A stretch of 12,760 nt of DNA. Origin: an uncultured Collinsella sp. (GTDB lineage: Bacteria > Actinomycetota > Coriobacteriia > Coriobacteriales > Coriobacteriaceae). Of this stretch, positions 6,476 to 12,229 are shown piece after piece. Location: contig UQMM01000041.1 in the NCBI GenBank assembly GCA_900542165.1, positions 1 through 12,760 of the forward strand. The letters are read 5' to 3'. The position numbers were made by a program, and so were the translations under genes. Under the pieces are notes generated by a model. That model was not told the DNA's origin. It worked only from the letters and a program-made list of their open reading frames with translations, and did not search any database. The first letter of the stretch is position 1, and each line of letters opens with the position of its first letter.

Positions 6476-7675
6476 ATGGCTTCATCCCCGAGCTACATAC
6501 CGTACCTATGCGTGGCAGCGGCGGCCTTTATCACGACCTTCCTCGCGGTGCCCCTGGTCAAGCGCTTGGCAATTAAGCTCGATGCCGTCGACTATCCTTC
6601 TAAGCGCCGCATCAACACCAAGCCCATCCCGCGTTTGGGCGGAACGGCGGTGTTTTTGGGCCTGGTCGTTGCCTGCATTGTGCAAATCCTAGGCACCTGG
6701 TACCTGGGCTGGCCGCCCGTTTTGGTGCCGCACCCGCGCCTTCACATTAGCTATCCCATGCTGGCGCTCTCCTTTACCGTCATCTTTGCGACCGGCGCTA
6801 TCGACGACGTCTTCCAGCTCAAGCCCAAGCAAAAGCTGGCCGGACAGGTCCTCGCCGCGCTTATCGCCTGCATGGGCGGCCTAAAAATCGGCGTCATCGT
6901 CAACCCGTTTGCCCCCGGCGAAATCATGCTCGGATGGCTCGCCTACCCCATCACCGTGATCTATCTGGTGGCATTCACCAACATCATTAACCTCATCGAC
7001 GGCCTTGACGGCCTGGCGACGGGTATCTGCGGCATCGCGTCGTTCACCATGTTTTCGATGGCCGTTCTCTCGGGCCGCATCGACGCCGCCGCGCTCTCCA
7101 TTGCGCTCTTTGGCGCCTGTCTGGCCTTTTTGCGCTACAACTTCAACCCCGCAAGCATCTTCTTGGGCGACTCGGGGTCGCTGCTTCTGGGCTTTGCGCT
7201 GGGCTCCATCTCGCTGCTCAACGTGAGCCGCACCGCCGCGCTCACCTCGCTCATCATCCCGCTCATCGTTGCCGGCGTGCCCATCATCGACACGTTTAGC
7301 GCCATTGTGCGCCGCAAGCGCGCCCACATTAGCATCGGGCAGGCCGACAAAGGCCACATCCACCACCGCCTGATCCAAGAAGGCTACAACCAAAAACAGG
7401 CTGTGCTGCTCATCTATGCCTGGTGCATTATGCTTTCGGCCGGCGCCGCCGCGATTAACCAGGTCGAGGTGCCCATGCGCGTGCTCATCTTTACCGTGCT
7501 CGCCATTGGCTCGGCGGCCTTTGCCAAGCATCTACATCTGTTTGAGCCCGTACTGCGCCACCATTACAACAAGCGCACGCACGAGGACGAGCTGGTCACC
7601 CCCGACGACCCCGCTTTTAAGCAGGAGGAGCAGGCAGCCGAGGAGCGCAAAGAAGAGCGCCACCACAAGCTCTAG
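6476..7675 (+). CDS. MraY/WecA-family polyprenyl-phosphate HexNAc-1-phosphate transferase (WecA/TagO-like)
   Basis: This integral membrane enzyme is expected to move a HexNAc-1-phosphate (typically GlcNAc) from its UDP-sugar onto undecaprenyl phosphate, starting wall polymer or surface polysaccharide synthesis. The 399-residue protein has about ten hydrophobic spans. Diagnostic motifs are the Asp pair D110-D111 in GAIDDVFQLKPKQK, NIINLIDGLDG (169-179), FLGDSGS (229-235) and HIHHR (294-298), the last separating WecA/TagO from MraY. The C-terminus is a cytoplasmic tail rich in Glu, Lys and Arg (about 365-399). ATG at 6476 is chosen; it has only a weak upstream GGCGG. A TTG at 6458 would add six residues and has no better site. 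No other glycan genes are adjacent, so the exact polymer is unknown. Confidence 0.9.
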   Translation: MASSPSYIPYLCVAAAAFITTFLAVPLVKRLAIKLDAVDYPSKRRINTKPIPRLGGTAVFLGLVVACIVQILGTWYLGWPPVLVPHPRLHISYPMLALSFTVIFATGAIDDVFQLKPKQKLAGQVLAALIACMGGLKIGVIVNPFAPGEIMLGWLAYPITVIYLVAFTNIINLIDGLDGLATGICGIASFTMFSMAVLSGRIDAAALSIALFGACLAFLRYNFNPASIFLGDSGSLLLGFALGSISLLNVSRTAALTSLIIPLIVAGVPIIDTFSAIVRRKRAHISIGQADKGHIHHRLIQEGYNQKQAVLLIYAWCIMLSAGAAAINQVEVPMRVLIFTVLAIGSAAFAKHLHLFEPVLRHHYNKRTHEDELVTPDDPAFKQEEQAAEERKEERHHKL

Positions 7676-7845
7676 GGCAAGCTGCCGAGGATGTGCCAAG
7701 GCACCGTTAGCCAAGCGCGGCCGCGCCGCACCCATCGCACATGCCGCACCACGCGCGCCCCTCTCCCGCCCCTCGCCTACTTACGCCCCGCCCCTCCAAT
7801 AAACGCGTTATCATCTTGACCCATGAACATACGTTAGGAGCAATC

Positions 7846-8895
7846 ATGCCAAACGAGAACAGCTACGAAGTCGCGCTGCAAAAGAGCAACGCCATTCGCG
7901 AGGGCCTGGCCAAGACGCCCGAGAAGTTCACCATGCTCACCGGCGACCGCCCCACCGGCCGCCTGCACCTGGGCCACTACTTTGGCACCCTCAAGGGCCG
8001 CGTTGAGCTGCAGAACATGGGCGCCAAGACCAACGTGCTCATCGCCGACTACCAGGTCATCACCGACCGCGACACGACCGAGCACATCCAGGACAACGTG
8101 TACAACATGGTCATGGACTACCTTGCCTGCGGTATCGACCCCGACAAGACCATGATCTACGCGCACTCCGCCGTGCCCGCAGCAAACCAGCTCATGCTGC
8201 CGTTCCTGTCGCTGGTGTCCGAGGCCGAGCTGGCGCGCAACCCCACCGTCAAGGCCGAGATGGAGGCCTCGGGCCACGAGCTCACCGGTCTTCTGCTCAC
8301 CTACCCGGTGCACCAGGCCTGCGACATTCTGTTCTGCAAGGGCAACGTCGTGCCCGTCGGTCGCGACCAGCTGCCGCACATCGAGCTCACCCGCACCATC
8401 GCTCGCCGCTTTAACAACCGCTACGGCAAGGTATTTCCCGAGGTCGACGCATTGCTGTCCGAGACCCCGCTGCTTCCCGGCCTTGACGGTCGCAAGATGA
8501 GCAAGAGCTACGGCAACGCCATCAATATCTCGATGACCGCCGAGGAGACGGCCAAACGCATCAAGAAGAGCCAGACCGACTCCGAGCGCATGATCACGTT
8601 CGACCCCGAAAACCGCCCCGGCGTGTCCGGCCTGCTTTCGACAGCCGCCATCTGCACCGGTCGCTCCGAGGTCGAGATTGCCGAGGAGATCGGCATGGGC
8701 GGCTCCGGCCAGCTCAAGAAGTACGTGACCGAGGCCGTCAACGAGTACTTCGCACCGATCCGCGAGCGTCGCCAGCGCTACGAGAACGATCTGGACTATG
8801 TGAAGGACGTCCTGCACGAGGGCAACCGTCGCGCCAACGAGATCGCCGATCAGACCCTGGCAGAGGTTCAGGACGCCATGGGCATGGTGTACTAG
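7846..8895 (+). CDS. trpS: Tryptophanyl-tRNA synthetase
   Basis: TrpS is the class I synthetase that charges tRNA-Trp in the cytoplasm. The 349-residue product is the normal size for the bacterial homodimeric enzyme. It carries the HIGH-type motif HLGH (41-44) within GDRPTGRLHLGH, the YPVHQACDILF and VGRDQLPHIELTR segments that build the Trp/ATP pocket, and a perfect KMSKS loop (217-221). ATG at 7846 is selected because TTAGGAG stands 5 nt upstream; the frame remains open further upstream to 7741, but that part is low-complexity Pro/Arg and unlike the family. The gap to the WecA-like gene is 170 bp with no clear terminator. A strong terminator follows the gene. Confidence 0.97.
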   Translation: MPNENSYEVALQKSNAIREGLAKTPEKFTMLTGDRPTGRLHLGHYFGTLKGRVELQNMGAKTNVLIADYQVITDRDTTEHIQDNVYNMVMDYLACGIDPDKTMIYAHSAVPAANQLMLPFLSLVSEAELARNPTVKAEMEASGHELTGLLLTYPVHQACDILFCKGNVVPVGRDQLPHIELTRTIARRFNNRYGKVFPEVDALLSETPLLPGLDGRKMSKSYGNAINISMTAEETAKRIKKSQTDSERMITFDPENRPGVSGLLSTAAICTGRSEVEIAEEIGMGGSGQLKKYVTEAVNEYFAPIRERRQRYENDLDYVKDVLHEGNRRANEIADQTLAEVQDAMGMVY

Positions 8896-8930
8896 ACCGA
8901 TCTACTGGCTTGAGCTTTCGATTGCTTTAG

Positions 8931-8958
8931 GGCGGGCGCTGCGGCGTCCGCCTTTTTT
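8931..8958 (+). terminator. Intrinsic terminator of trpS
   Basis: GGCGGGCGC (8931-8939) pairs with GCGTCCGCC (8944-8952), 9 bp with one G-U pair and a 4-nt loop, followed immediately by six T. It begins 35 bases after the trpS stop. Confidence 0.92.
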
Positions 8959-8980
8959 GGAGCCGGACCGCTTCGGCTCC
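8959..8980 (+). repeat. Second hairpin directly behind the trpS terminator
   Basis: GGAGCCG (8959-8965) and CGGCTCC (8974-8980) form a perfect 7-bp stem with an 8-nt loop. It abuts the T-run of the trpS terminator and has no T-run of its own. It may act as a backup element or protect mRNA ends. Confidence 0.45.
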
Positions 8981-9005
8981 GTCCATCGCACCCCCTCGAC
9001 AAACA

Positions 9006-9047
9006 GGAACAGGCCCGCCGGCAGTTAGCTGCCAGCGGGCCTGTTCC
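9006..9047. repeat. Very strong 18-bp palindrome without T-tract
   Basis: GGAACAGGCCCGC (9006-9018) is perfectly complementary to GCGGGCCTGTTCC (9035-9047). After one C/A mismatch, GGCAG (9020-9024) pairs with CTGCC (9029-9033) around the tetraloop TTAG. It is one of the most stable hairpins in the window, in the gap between the converging trpS and minus-strand transcripts. Lacking a T-run, it fits a palindromic repeat or a roadblock-type 3' structure better than a standard terminator. Confidence 0.65.
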
Positions 9048-9231
9048 CGAAGTACACCGTTGAATCGCACAGAGGGGAGGGATGCGAATCAAACTCAACA
9101 GGGCAGGCTTTTTCATCGCCTATTGCCTGCTCCCTTGCTGAAACCAATATAGTTCACCGTGGTTTACTTTCTGACGGCAAAGTACGCCGCCACACCTTCT
9201 CCATAAGTTAGCTCTGGTAAACCTACAGTGT

Positions 9232-9272
9232 AAAACCACCACAAAGGGGACAGGCGCCTTTGTGGTGGTTTT
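9232..9272 (-). repeat. Hairpin repeat copy A, 3' end of MGMT-family gene
   Basis: AAAACCACCACAAAGG (9232-9247) and CCTTTGTGGTGGTTTT (9257-9272) are a perfect 16-bp inverted repeat around the 9-nt loop GGACAGGCG (plus strand). It lies 16 bp behind the stop codon of the MGMT-family gene, and on the minus strand it ends in TTTT, so it can act as that gene's terminator. It is one of four copies of the same family. Confidence 0.9.
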
Positions 9273-9288
9273 CGCCACGGAAGAACCG

Positions 9289-9609
9289 CTAGAGCCCGGC
9301 AGGCCAGCGACAGGCGGCCAAGTCGACGTGCATGTCGTCCTTAAACGCCACACCTTCCCCTAGCAAAAGCTCACGTTGAGCATCGGGACCGCCAAAAGCG
9401 AAGCCCTCGCATATGTGCCCGTCGGCAAACACCACGCGGTGACAGGGAATCTCGCCGGGGCGCGGATTACTATGCAGGGCATACCCCACGTACCGCGCAC
9501 TTCGTGGACGACCGGCAAGCAGCGCCACCTGGCCATACGTGGCGACCATCCCCTCGGGGATCTGCTCGACCACCTCGTACACCCGTTCAAAAAAGCCCTC
9601 AGACGCCAT
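9289..9609 (-). CDS. Small MGMT-family protein (O6-alkylguanine alkyltransferase-like, Cys retained)
   Basis: This 106-residue protein is the C-terminal catalytic domain of the O6-methylguanine-DNA methyltransferase/alkyltransferase-like (ATL) family without the N-terminal domain. It shows the helix-turn-helix segment VATYGQVALLAGRPRSARYVG (22-42), with the likely arginine finger R39, and the active-site motif IPCHRVV with acceptor candidate C56. True ATL proteins have Trp at that cysteine, so this one could transfer the alkyl group rather than only bind the lesion; this is inferred. Downstream, GFAFGGPDAQRELLLGEGV replaces the usual GG...K..LL..EG segment. ATG at 9609 is chosen because GGAAGGGAG lies 6 nt upstream. 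It is flanked by inverted copies A and B of the hairpin repeat. Confidence 0.88.
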   Translation of the reverse strand: MASEGFFERVYEVVEQIPEGMVATYGQVALLAGRPRSARYVGYALHSNPRPGEIPCHRVVFADGHICEGFAFGGPDAQRELLLGEGVAFKDDMHVDLAACRWPAGL

Positions 9610-9638
9610 TGCTCGCTCCCTTCCACCCGGAAAAGCAT

Positions 9639-9677
9639 AAACCACCACAAAGGTGCCTGTCCCCTTTGTGGTGGTTT
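9639..9677 (-). repeat. Hairpin repeat copy B, 3' end of degV
   Basis: AAACCACCACAAAGG (9639-9653) and CCTTTGTGGTGGTTT (9663-9677) form a 15-bp perfect stem with loop TGCCTGTCC on the plus strand, the reverse complement of the loop in copy C. It begins 11 bp behind the degV stop codon; on the minus strand the stem ends in TTT followed by ATGCTTTT. It stands between degV and the MGMT-family start. Confidence 0.9.
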
Positions 9678-9688
9678 TGACCGGAAAG

Positions 9689-10543
9689 CTAGTTGGCGGG
9701 GCGGAAGAAGGCTACGGCTACGGCGCCGGGGCCCACGTGGGTGCCGATGGTGGCGCCAATGGTGTGGATGGACAGCTCGCCCTCGGTGTGACCGGCCCAC
9801 AGTGCCGCGCTGTCCTCGATATATTTCTTGAGCACGGCGTCCGAAAGGCCTGTATAGCCCAGCGCCAGCGGCATGGAAAAGTCGACGCCGCCCGCCTTTT
9901 CTACCTTCTGGTTGAGCAGGTTACGACCGTTCTTGGAACCGCGCGCCTTGCCCAGCTGCACGATCAGGCCGTCCTCGGCGGCCACAACGGGCTTTACGTT
10001 GAGCAACGTGCCCACAGCGCCGGCCGCAGCAGACAGGCGACCGCCGCGCACCAAGTACTCCAGCGTCTCAAGCAGACCGATAACCACCACGCGGTCACGG
10101 ACTGCCTCGACGGCCGCCGCGATCTGGGCCGCACTACGGCCCTCGTCCACCAAGCGCAACGCATACTCGACCAGGACACGCTCGCCCAGGGTGACGTTAT
10201 TGCTGTCCACCACGAACACGTCGCCGCCCGGCGCCTCGGCAAGTGCGGTACGGGCACTCTGATTGGTGCCCGAAAGCTTGGCGCCCACGGTAATAATCAC
10301 TGCCTCGTCGCCGGCCTCACGTGCCTCGGCAATCGCCTGCGAAAACGCGTACGGGTTGACCTGGCCGGTCTTGGGCAGCTCATCGCGCTCCACGAGCATC
10401 TCGTAAAAGCGCTGATGATCGATGTCGACGCCATCCATATACACATCGGTGCCAAAGGTGACGGACAGCGGCAAAACACGCAGAGCGGGGTGCTCCGCCG
10501 GCGACATATCGCTTGCGGAATCGGTAATAATACGAATGGACAT
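9689..10543 (-). CDS. DegV family (fatty-acid-binding, FakB-like) protein
   Basis: DegV proteins bind a fatty acid. In Firmicutes, FakB members present it to the kinase FakA for phosphorylation and entry into phospholipid synthesis; that role here is inferred. The 284-residue length is typical. Family motifs are DSASD (8-12) at the N-terminus, KLSGTNQSA (89-97) for the carboxylate-binding region, LEYLVRGGRLS (161-171) and IGATIGTHVGPGA (262-274) at the end of the second domain. ATG at 10543 is supported by AGAAAGG about 7 nt upstream; a longer frame to 10648 lacks this. No fakA-like gene is nearby. The gene follows marR by 119 bp on the same strand with no obvious terminator between them. Confidence 0.95.
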   Translation of the reverse strand: MSIRIITDSASDMSPAEHPALRVLPLSVTFGTDVYMDGVDIDHQRFYEMLVERDELPKTGQVNPYAFSQAIAEAREAGDEAVIITVGAKLSGTNQSARTALAEAPGGDVFVVDSNNVTLGERVLVEYALRLVDEGRSAAQIAAAVEAVRDRVVVIGLLETLEYLVRGGRLSAAAGAVGTLLNVKPVVAAEDGLIVQLGKARGSKNGRNLLNQKVEKAGGVDFSMPLALGYTGLSDAVLKKYIEDSAALWAGHTEGELSIHTIGATIGTHVGPGAVAVAFFRPAN

Positions 10544-10662
10544 AACAAATCCTTTCTTGCGCGGAGCTCGCGCGGGGAATTTTGACAGCAATGCCCCGGC
10601 ACGGTATACGCGCTCAAACGGGACTATGCAGTTGTTAATGGGAAGCAAATGCCTTGGCGGCC

Positions 10663-11112
10663 TTAGATCTCGCGCAGGGTGTTGAGAATCGTGCGCAGCG
10701 ACGCATACATCTGCTCGCGCTGCTCCACACCCATAGCCTTACCGGTGGTATCGAGCACCTCGCGAATGATGCGGTCCGCCTCGCTCATGCTCTCGCCGCC
10801 CAGAGCGGTCAGGCGCACCGGAGCACGATACTTAACGGCGGCATCGCCCGAATCATCGACCTCGACGTAGCCACCCTCCTCCAGATGCGCGAGCGTACGC
10901 GAGACGGCGGCGCGGGTCACGCCTGCCATGCGAGCCAGGTCGGCGCCAGTCAGGCCATCCTTGCTGCGCTCAAGATAGTACAGGCACATAACGTCGGAGC
11001 CCTTGAGACCCAGCCTAGCGCCCTCAGACGTCTTAATGCGCTGGATCTCCTTGTAGAGACCGCTGATCAGTCCGACAAAGTCCTCGAAACGTGTCTCGTC
11101 GCTCTGCTGCAT
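10663..11112 (-). CDS. MarR-family transcriptional regulator
   Basis: This 149-residue protein has the MarR layout: N-terminal dimerisation helices (about 5-30), a winged helix-turn-helix with LTGADLARMAGVTRAAVSRTLAHLEEGGYVE (54-84), a wing around 85-100 and C-terminal helices ending at 149. MarR proteins bind DNA as dimers and usually repress their own and neighbouring genes in response to a small ligand. The ligand cannot be read from the sequence. ATG at 11112 has AAAGGCGG about 9 nt upstream. The downstream gene is degV, which makes a link to fatty acid or membrane lipid control conceivable (FabT and FadR-like MarR regulators exist), but this rests on position alone. Confidence 0.9.
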   Translation of the reverse strand: MQQSDETRFEDFVGLISGLYKEIQRIKTSEGARLGLKGSDVMCLYYLERSKDGLTGADLARMAGVTRAAVSRTLAHLEEGGYVEVDDSGDAAVKYRAPVRLTALGGESMSEADRIIREVLDTTGKAMGVEQREQMYASLRTILNTLREI

Positions 11113-11134
11113 GGGAGACGACCGCCTTTCGCTT

Positions 11135-11143
11135 GCATAATGC
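11135..11143. promoter_or_regulatory. Possible MarR operator dyad
   Basis: GCATAATGC is a perfect dyad around a central base, embedded in a looser 15-bp dyad, and lies 23 bp before the marR start codon. Autoregulatory MarR sites are commonly placed like this. A short dyad of this kind is also expected by chance, so confidence is low. Confidence 0.2.
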
Positions 11144-11217
11144 TAACGGGTAAACATCTTAGTCGCATAAGGCGACACCCGTACCCAAATACCCCATTTG
11201 TTAACCCATCAACATAA

Positions 11218-11256
11218 AAACCACCACAAAGGGGACAGGCACCTTTGTGGTGGTTT
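11218..11256 (-). repeat. Hairpin repeat copy C, 3' end of B3/4-domain gene
   Basis: AAACCACCACAAAGG (11218-11232) and CCTTTGTGGTGGTTT (11242-11256) form a 15-bp stem with loop GGACAGGCA on the plus strand, same orientation as copy A. It starts 27 bp behind the stop codon of the B3/4-domain gene, and on the minus strand the stem runs into TTTTTATG, a good terminator tail. Confidence 0.9.
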
Positions 11257-11282
11257 GGGGCATCAATAGGTTCTAGGCGCCG

Positions 11283-12002
11283 CTACAGCTCCACGCAAGG
11301 ATTGTCGCGGGTCACAAGCGTCTTAATGACAACCGTCGCTCCCAGATAGCGCTCAAGCAGCTCGGCTAAGCGATCGATCGCAGCCTGGCAATCCCCCATC
11401 CGCTCGGGCTCAACACATTCAATCGCCAAAAACGCGTCGGCCGAATCGTCGGACAGAGCCGTTCGAACGCCGTCGCGCCAGTTCCAGCAGCGGCACACGG
11501 CGCCCGCATCGTCGATGTAGGCCAGCTCGCCGGGCAGCGTCGGGTCATCCGCTTCCTCGCCAAGCGGCAAGAACGCATCGCCACCATCGGTCACCTTCAA
11601 GCGAAGATCTCCCTCAATCGCATGCAGGTCCTCGCCGCCAACGGGCAGCGCATAAGTCAACGAAATCGTGTTGTAGATATCCACCGCCGGTGTGATGTGG
11701 CCGACCGGCTTGCCTTTGAGCACGCGCTTGAGCAGGTTCTCAACTGAGCAACGCGCGCCCTTCTTGGTCTTGAACAGGCGATACGCCTCGCGCCATGCCT
11801 TAACCGGCGCGTTCTCGCTGATAGTGTCGCTGGTCAGATGACGCTCCGCATCGATATTGGCGCGGTCGAGCAACGCCGCAATCGCATCCACGTCCTCTTG
11901 AGGAATCTGAGCCGTGGGCTTCATGCCCTCCACGACCACAACACCGACCGCTGCCTGCGGAAACAGCTCCCAGAATGAATCCTCGGCAATAAAGCTCTTC
12001 AT
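11283..12002 (-). CDS. B3/4-domain protein (PheT editing-domain homologue)
   Basis: The 239-residue protein is a free-standing B3/4 domain, related to the editing domain of the phenylalanyl-tRNA synthetase beta subunit. Family signatures are PAVDIYNTISLTYALPVGGEDL (105-126), followed by LRLKVTDGGDAFLPLGE (133-149) and VCRCWNWRDGVRTALS (169-184). Free-standing B3/4 proteins are widespread; hydrolysis of mischarged aminoacyl-tRNA has been proposed for such domains, but this member's substrate is unknown. ATG at 12002 is chosen because AAGGGAG lies 5 nt upstream; an in-frame ATG at 12017 would overlap that ribosome binding site. It has its own candidate promoter and a roughly 137-nt structured leader, so it seems to be transcribed separately from pckA. 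Confidence 0.88.
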   Translation of the reverse strand: MKSFIAEDSFWELFPQAAVGVVVVEGMKPTAQIPQEDVDAIAALLDRANIDAERHLTSDTISENAPVKAWREAYRLFKTKKGARCSVENLLKRVLKGKPVGHITPAVDIYNTISLTYALPVGGEDLHAIEGDLRLKVTDGGDAFLPLGEEADDPTLPGELAYIDDAGAVCRCWNWRDGVRTALSDDSADAFLAIECVEPERMGDCQAAIDRLAELLERYLGATVVIKTLVTRDNPCVEL

Positions 12003-12139
12003 ACGCTCTCCCTTCATTATGCGCGCTCGAGTGAGGGCGCCTAAACAAAAAGCGCCCTCACGACGGCCACCTTCAAAGTCCTACGGTGCCGTCACAAGAA
12101 CGCTTGCGCTGTCCCCATCCGGAGAAGGGGACGATATGT
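12003..12139 (-). promoter_or_regulatory. Structured 5' leader of the B3/4-domain gene
   Basis: Downstream of the candidate promoter the minus strand can form three successive hairpins. The first is GTCCCC/GGGGAC (12127-12132 with 12111-12116) with a 10-nt loop. The second is GACGGCACC/GGTGGCCGTC, one bulged base, within about 12061-12096. The third is the 10-bp hairpin at 12031-12061. The last two are adjacent and share a boundary base. I do not recognise a known riboswitch. A translation-control leader is possible, but so is palindromic repeat DNA. Confidence 0.35.
12031..12061 (-). repeat. Leader hairpin before the B3/4-domain gene
   Basis: GTGAGGGCGC (12031-12040) and GCGCCCTCAC (12052-12061) form a perfect 10-bp stem with an 11-nt A-rich loop (T-rich on the minus strand). 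It ends about 17 bases before the ribosome binding site. It lacks a trailing T-run, so it is a leader structure rather than a terminator. Confidence 0.6.
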
Positions 12140-12146
12140 CAGGCGT

Positions 12147-12175
12147 ATTGTAACCCGAGTCATCCACGCGAGCAA
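12147..12175 (-). promoter_or_regulatory. Candidate promoter for the B3/4-domain gene
   Basis: On the minus strand TTGCTC (12170-12175), a 17-nt spacer and TACAAT (12147-12152, five of six consensus bases) form a reasonable sigma-70-type promoter. It lies directly behind hairpin copy D, which would end pckA transcription just upstream. Confidence 0.5.
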
Positions 12176-12177
12176 AA

Positions 12178-12210
12178 CCACCACAAAGGCGCCTGTCCCC
12201 TTTGTGGTGG
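12178..12210 (-). repeat. Hairpin repeat copy D, 3' end of pckA
   Basis: CCACCACAAAGG (12178-12189) and CCTTTGTGGTGG (12199-12210) form a 12-bp stem with loop CGCCTGTCC on the plus strand, orientation as copy B. The outer A/T pairs of the other copies are lost on the right side (ATA instead of TTT). It begins 20 bp behind the pckA stop codon and on the minus strand ends in GGTGGTTTTG, suitable as a terminator. Confidence 0.88.
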
Positions 12211-12229
12211 ATATGGACTCACGGCGAAG

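Larger units (their letters stand above)
8896..9288. other. Convergent intergenic region between trpS and the MGMT-family gene
   Basis: This 393-bp stretch holds the trpS terminator, three further hairpins (8959-8980, 9006-9047 and the repeat copy at 9232-9272) and an imperfect dyad with arms at 9060-9068 and 9084-9092 (8 of 9 bases paired). A short minus-strand open frame at 8892-9116 runs through the terminator and hairpin and is not credible. Bases 9100-9231 show no clear feature. Confidence 0.6.

Noticed and set aside
7715..7726. Perfect palindrome GCGCGGCCGCGC between the WecA-like gene and trpS
   Set aside because: It has no loop or T-run and in such GC-rich DNA a 12-bp GC palindrome is weak evidence for function.
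7834..8817. Minus-strand open frame of 327 codons opposite trpS
   Set aside because: trpS on the plus strand has complete catalytic motifs; the antisense product is Gly/Val/His-rich low complexity without family features.
8892..9116. Small minus-strand open frame of 74 codons between trpS and the MGMT-family gene
   Set aside because: It reads through the 18-bp palindrome and the trpS terminator, has no convincing ribosome binding site and yields Arg/Cys/Ala low complexity.
9653..10585. Plus-strand open frame of 310 codons opposite degV
   Set aside because: It starts inside hairpin copy B and runs antisense to an intact DegV with all motifs.
9232..12210. CRISPR array as an explanation for the four repeats
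   Set aside because: The copies are separated by whole genes at irregular distances, are palindromic with alternating loop orientation, and no cas gene is present.
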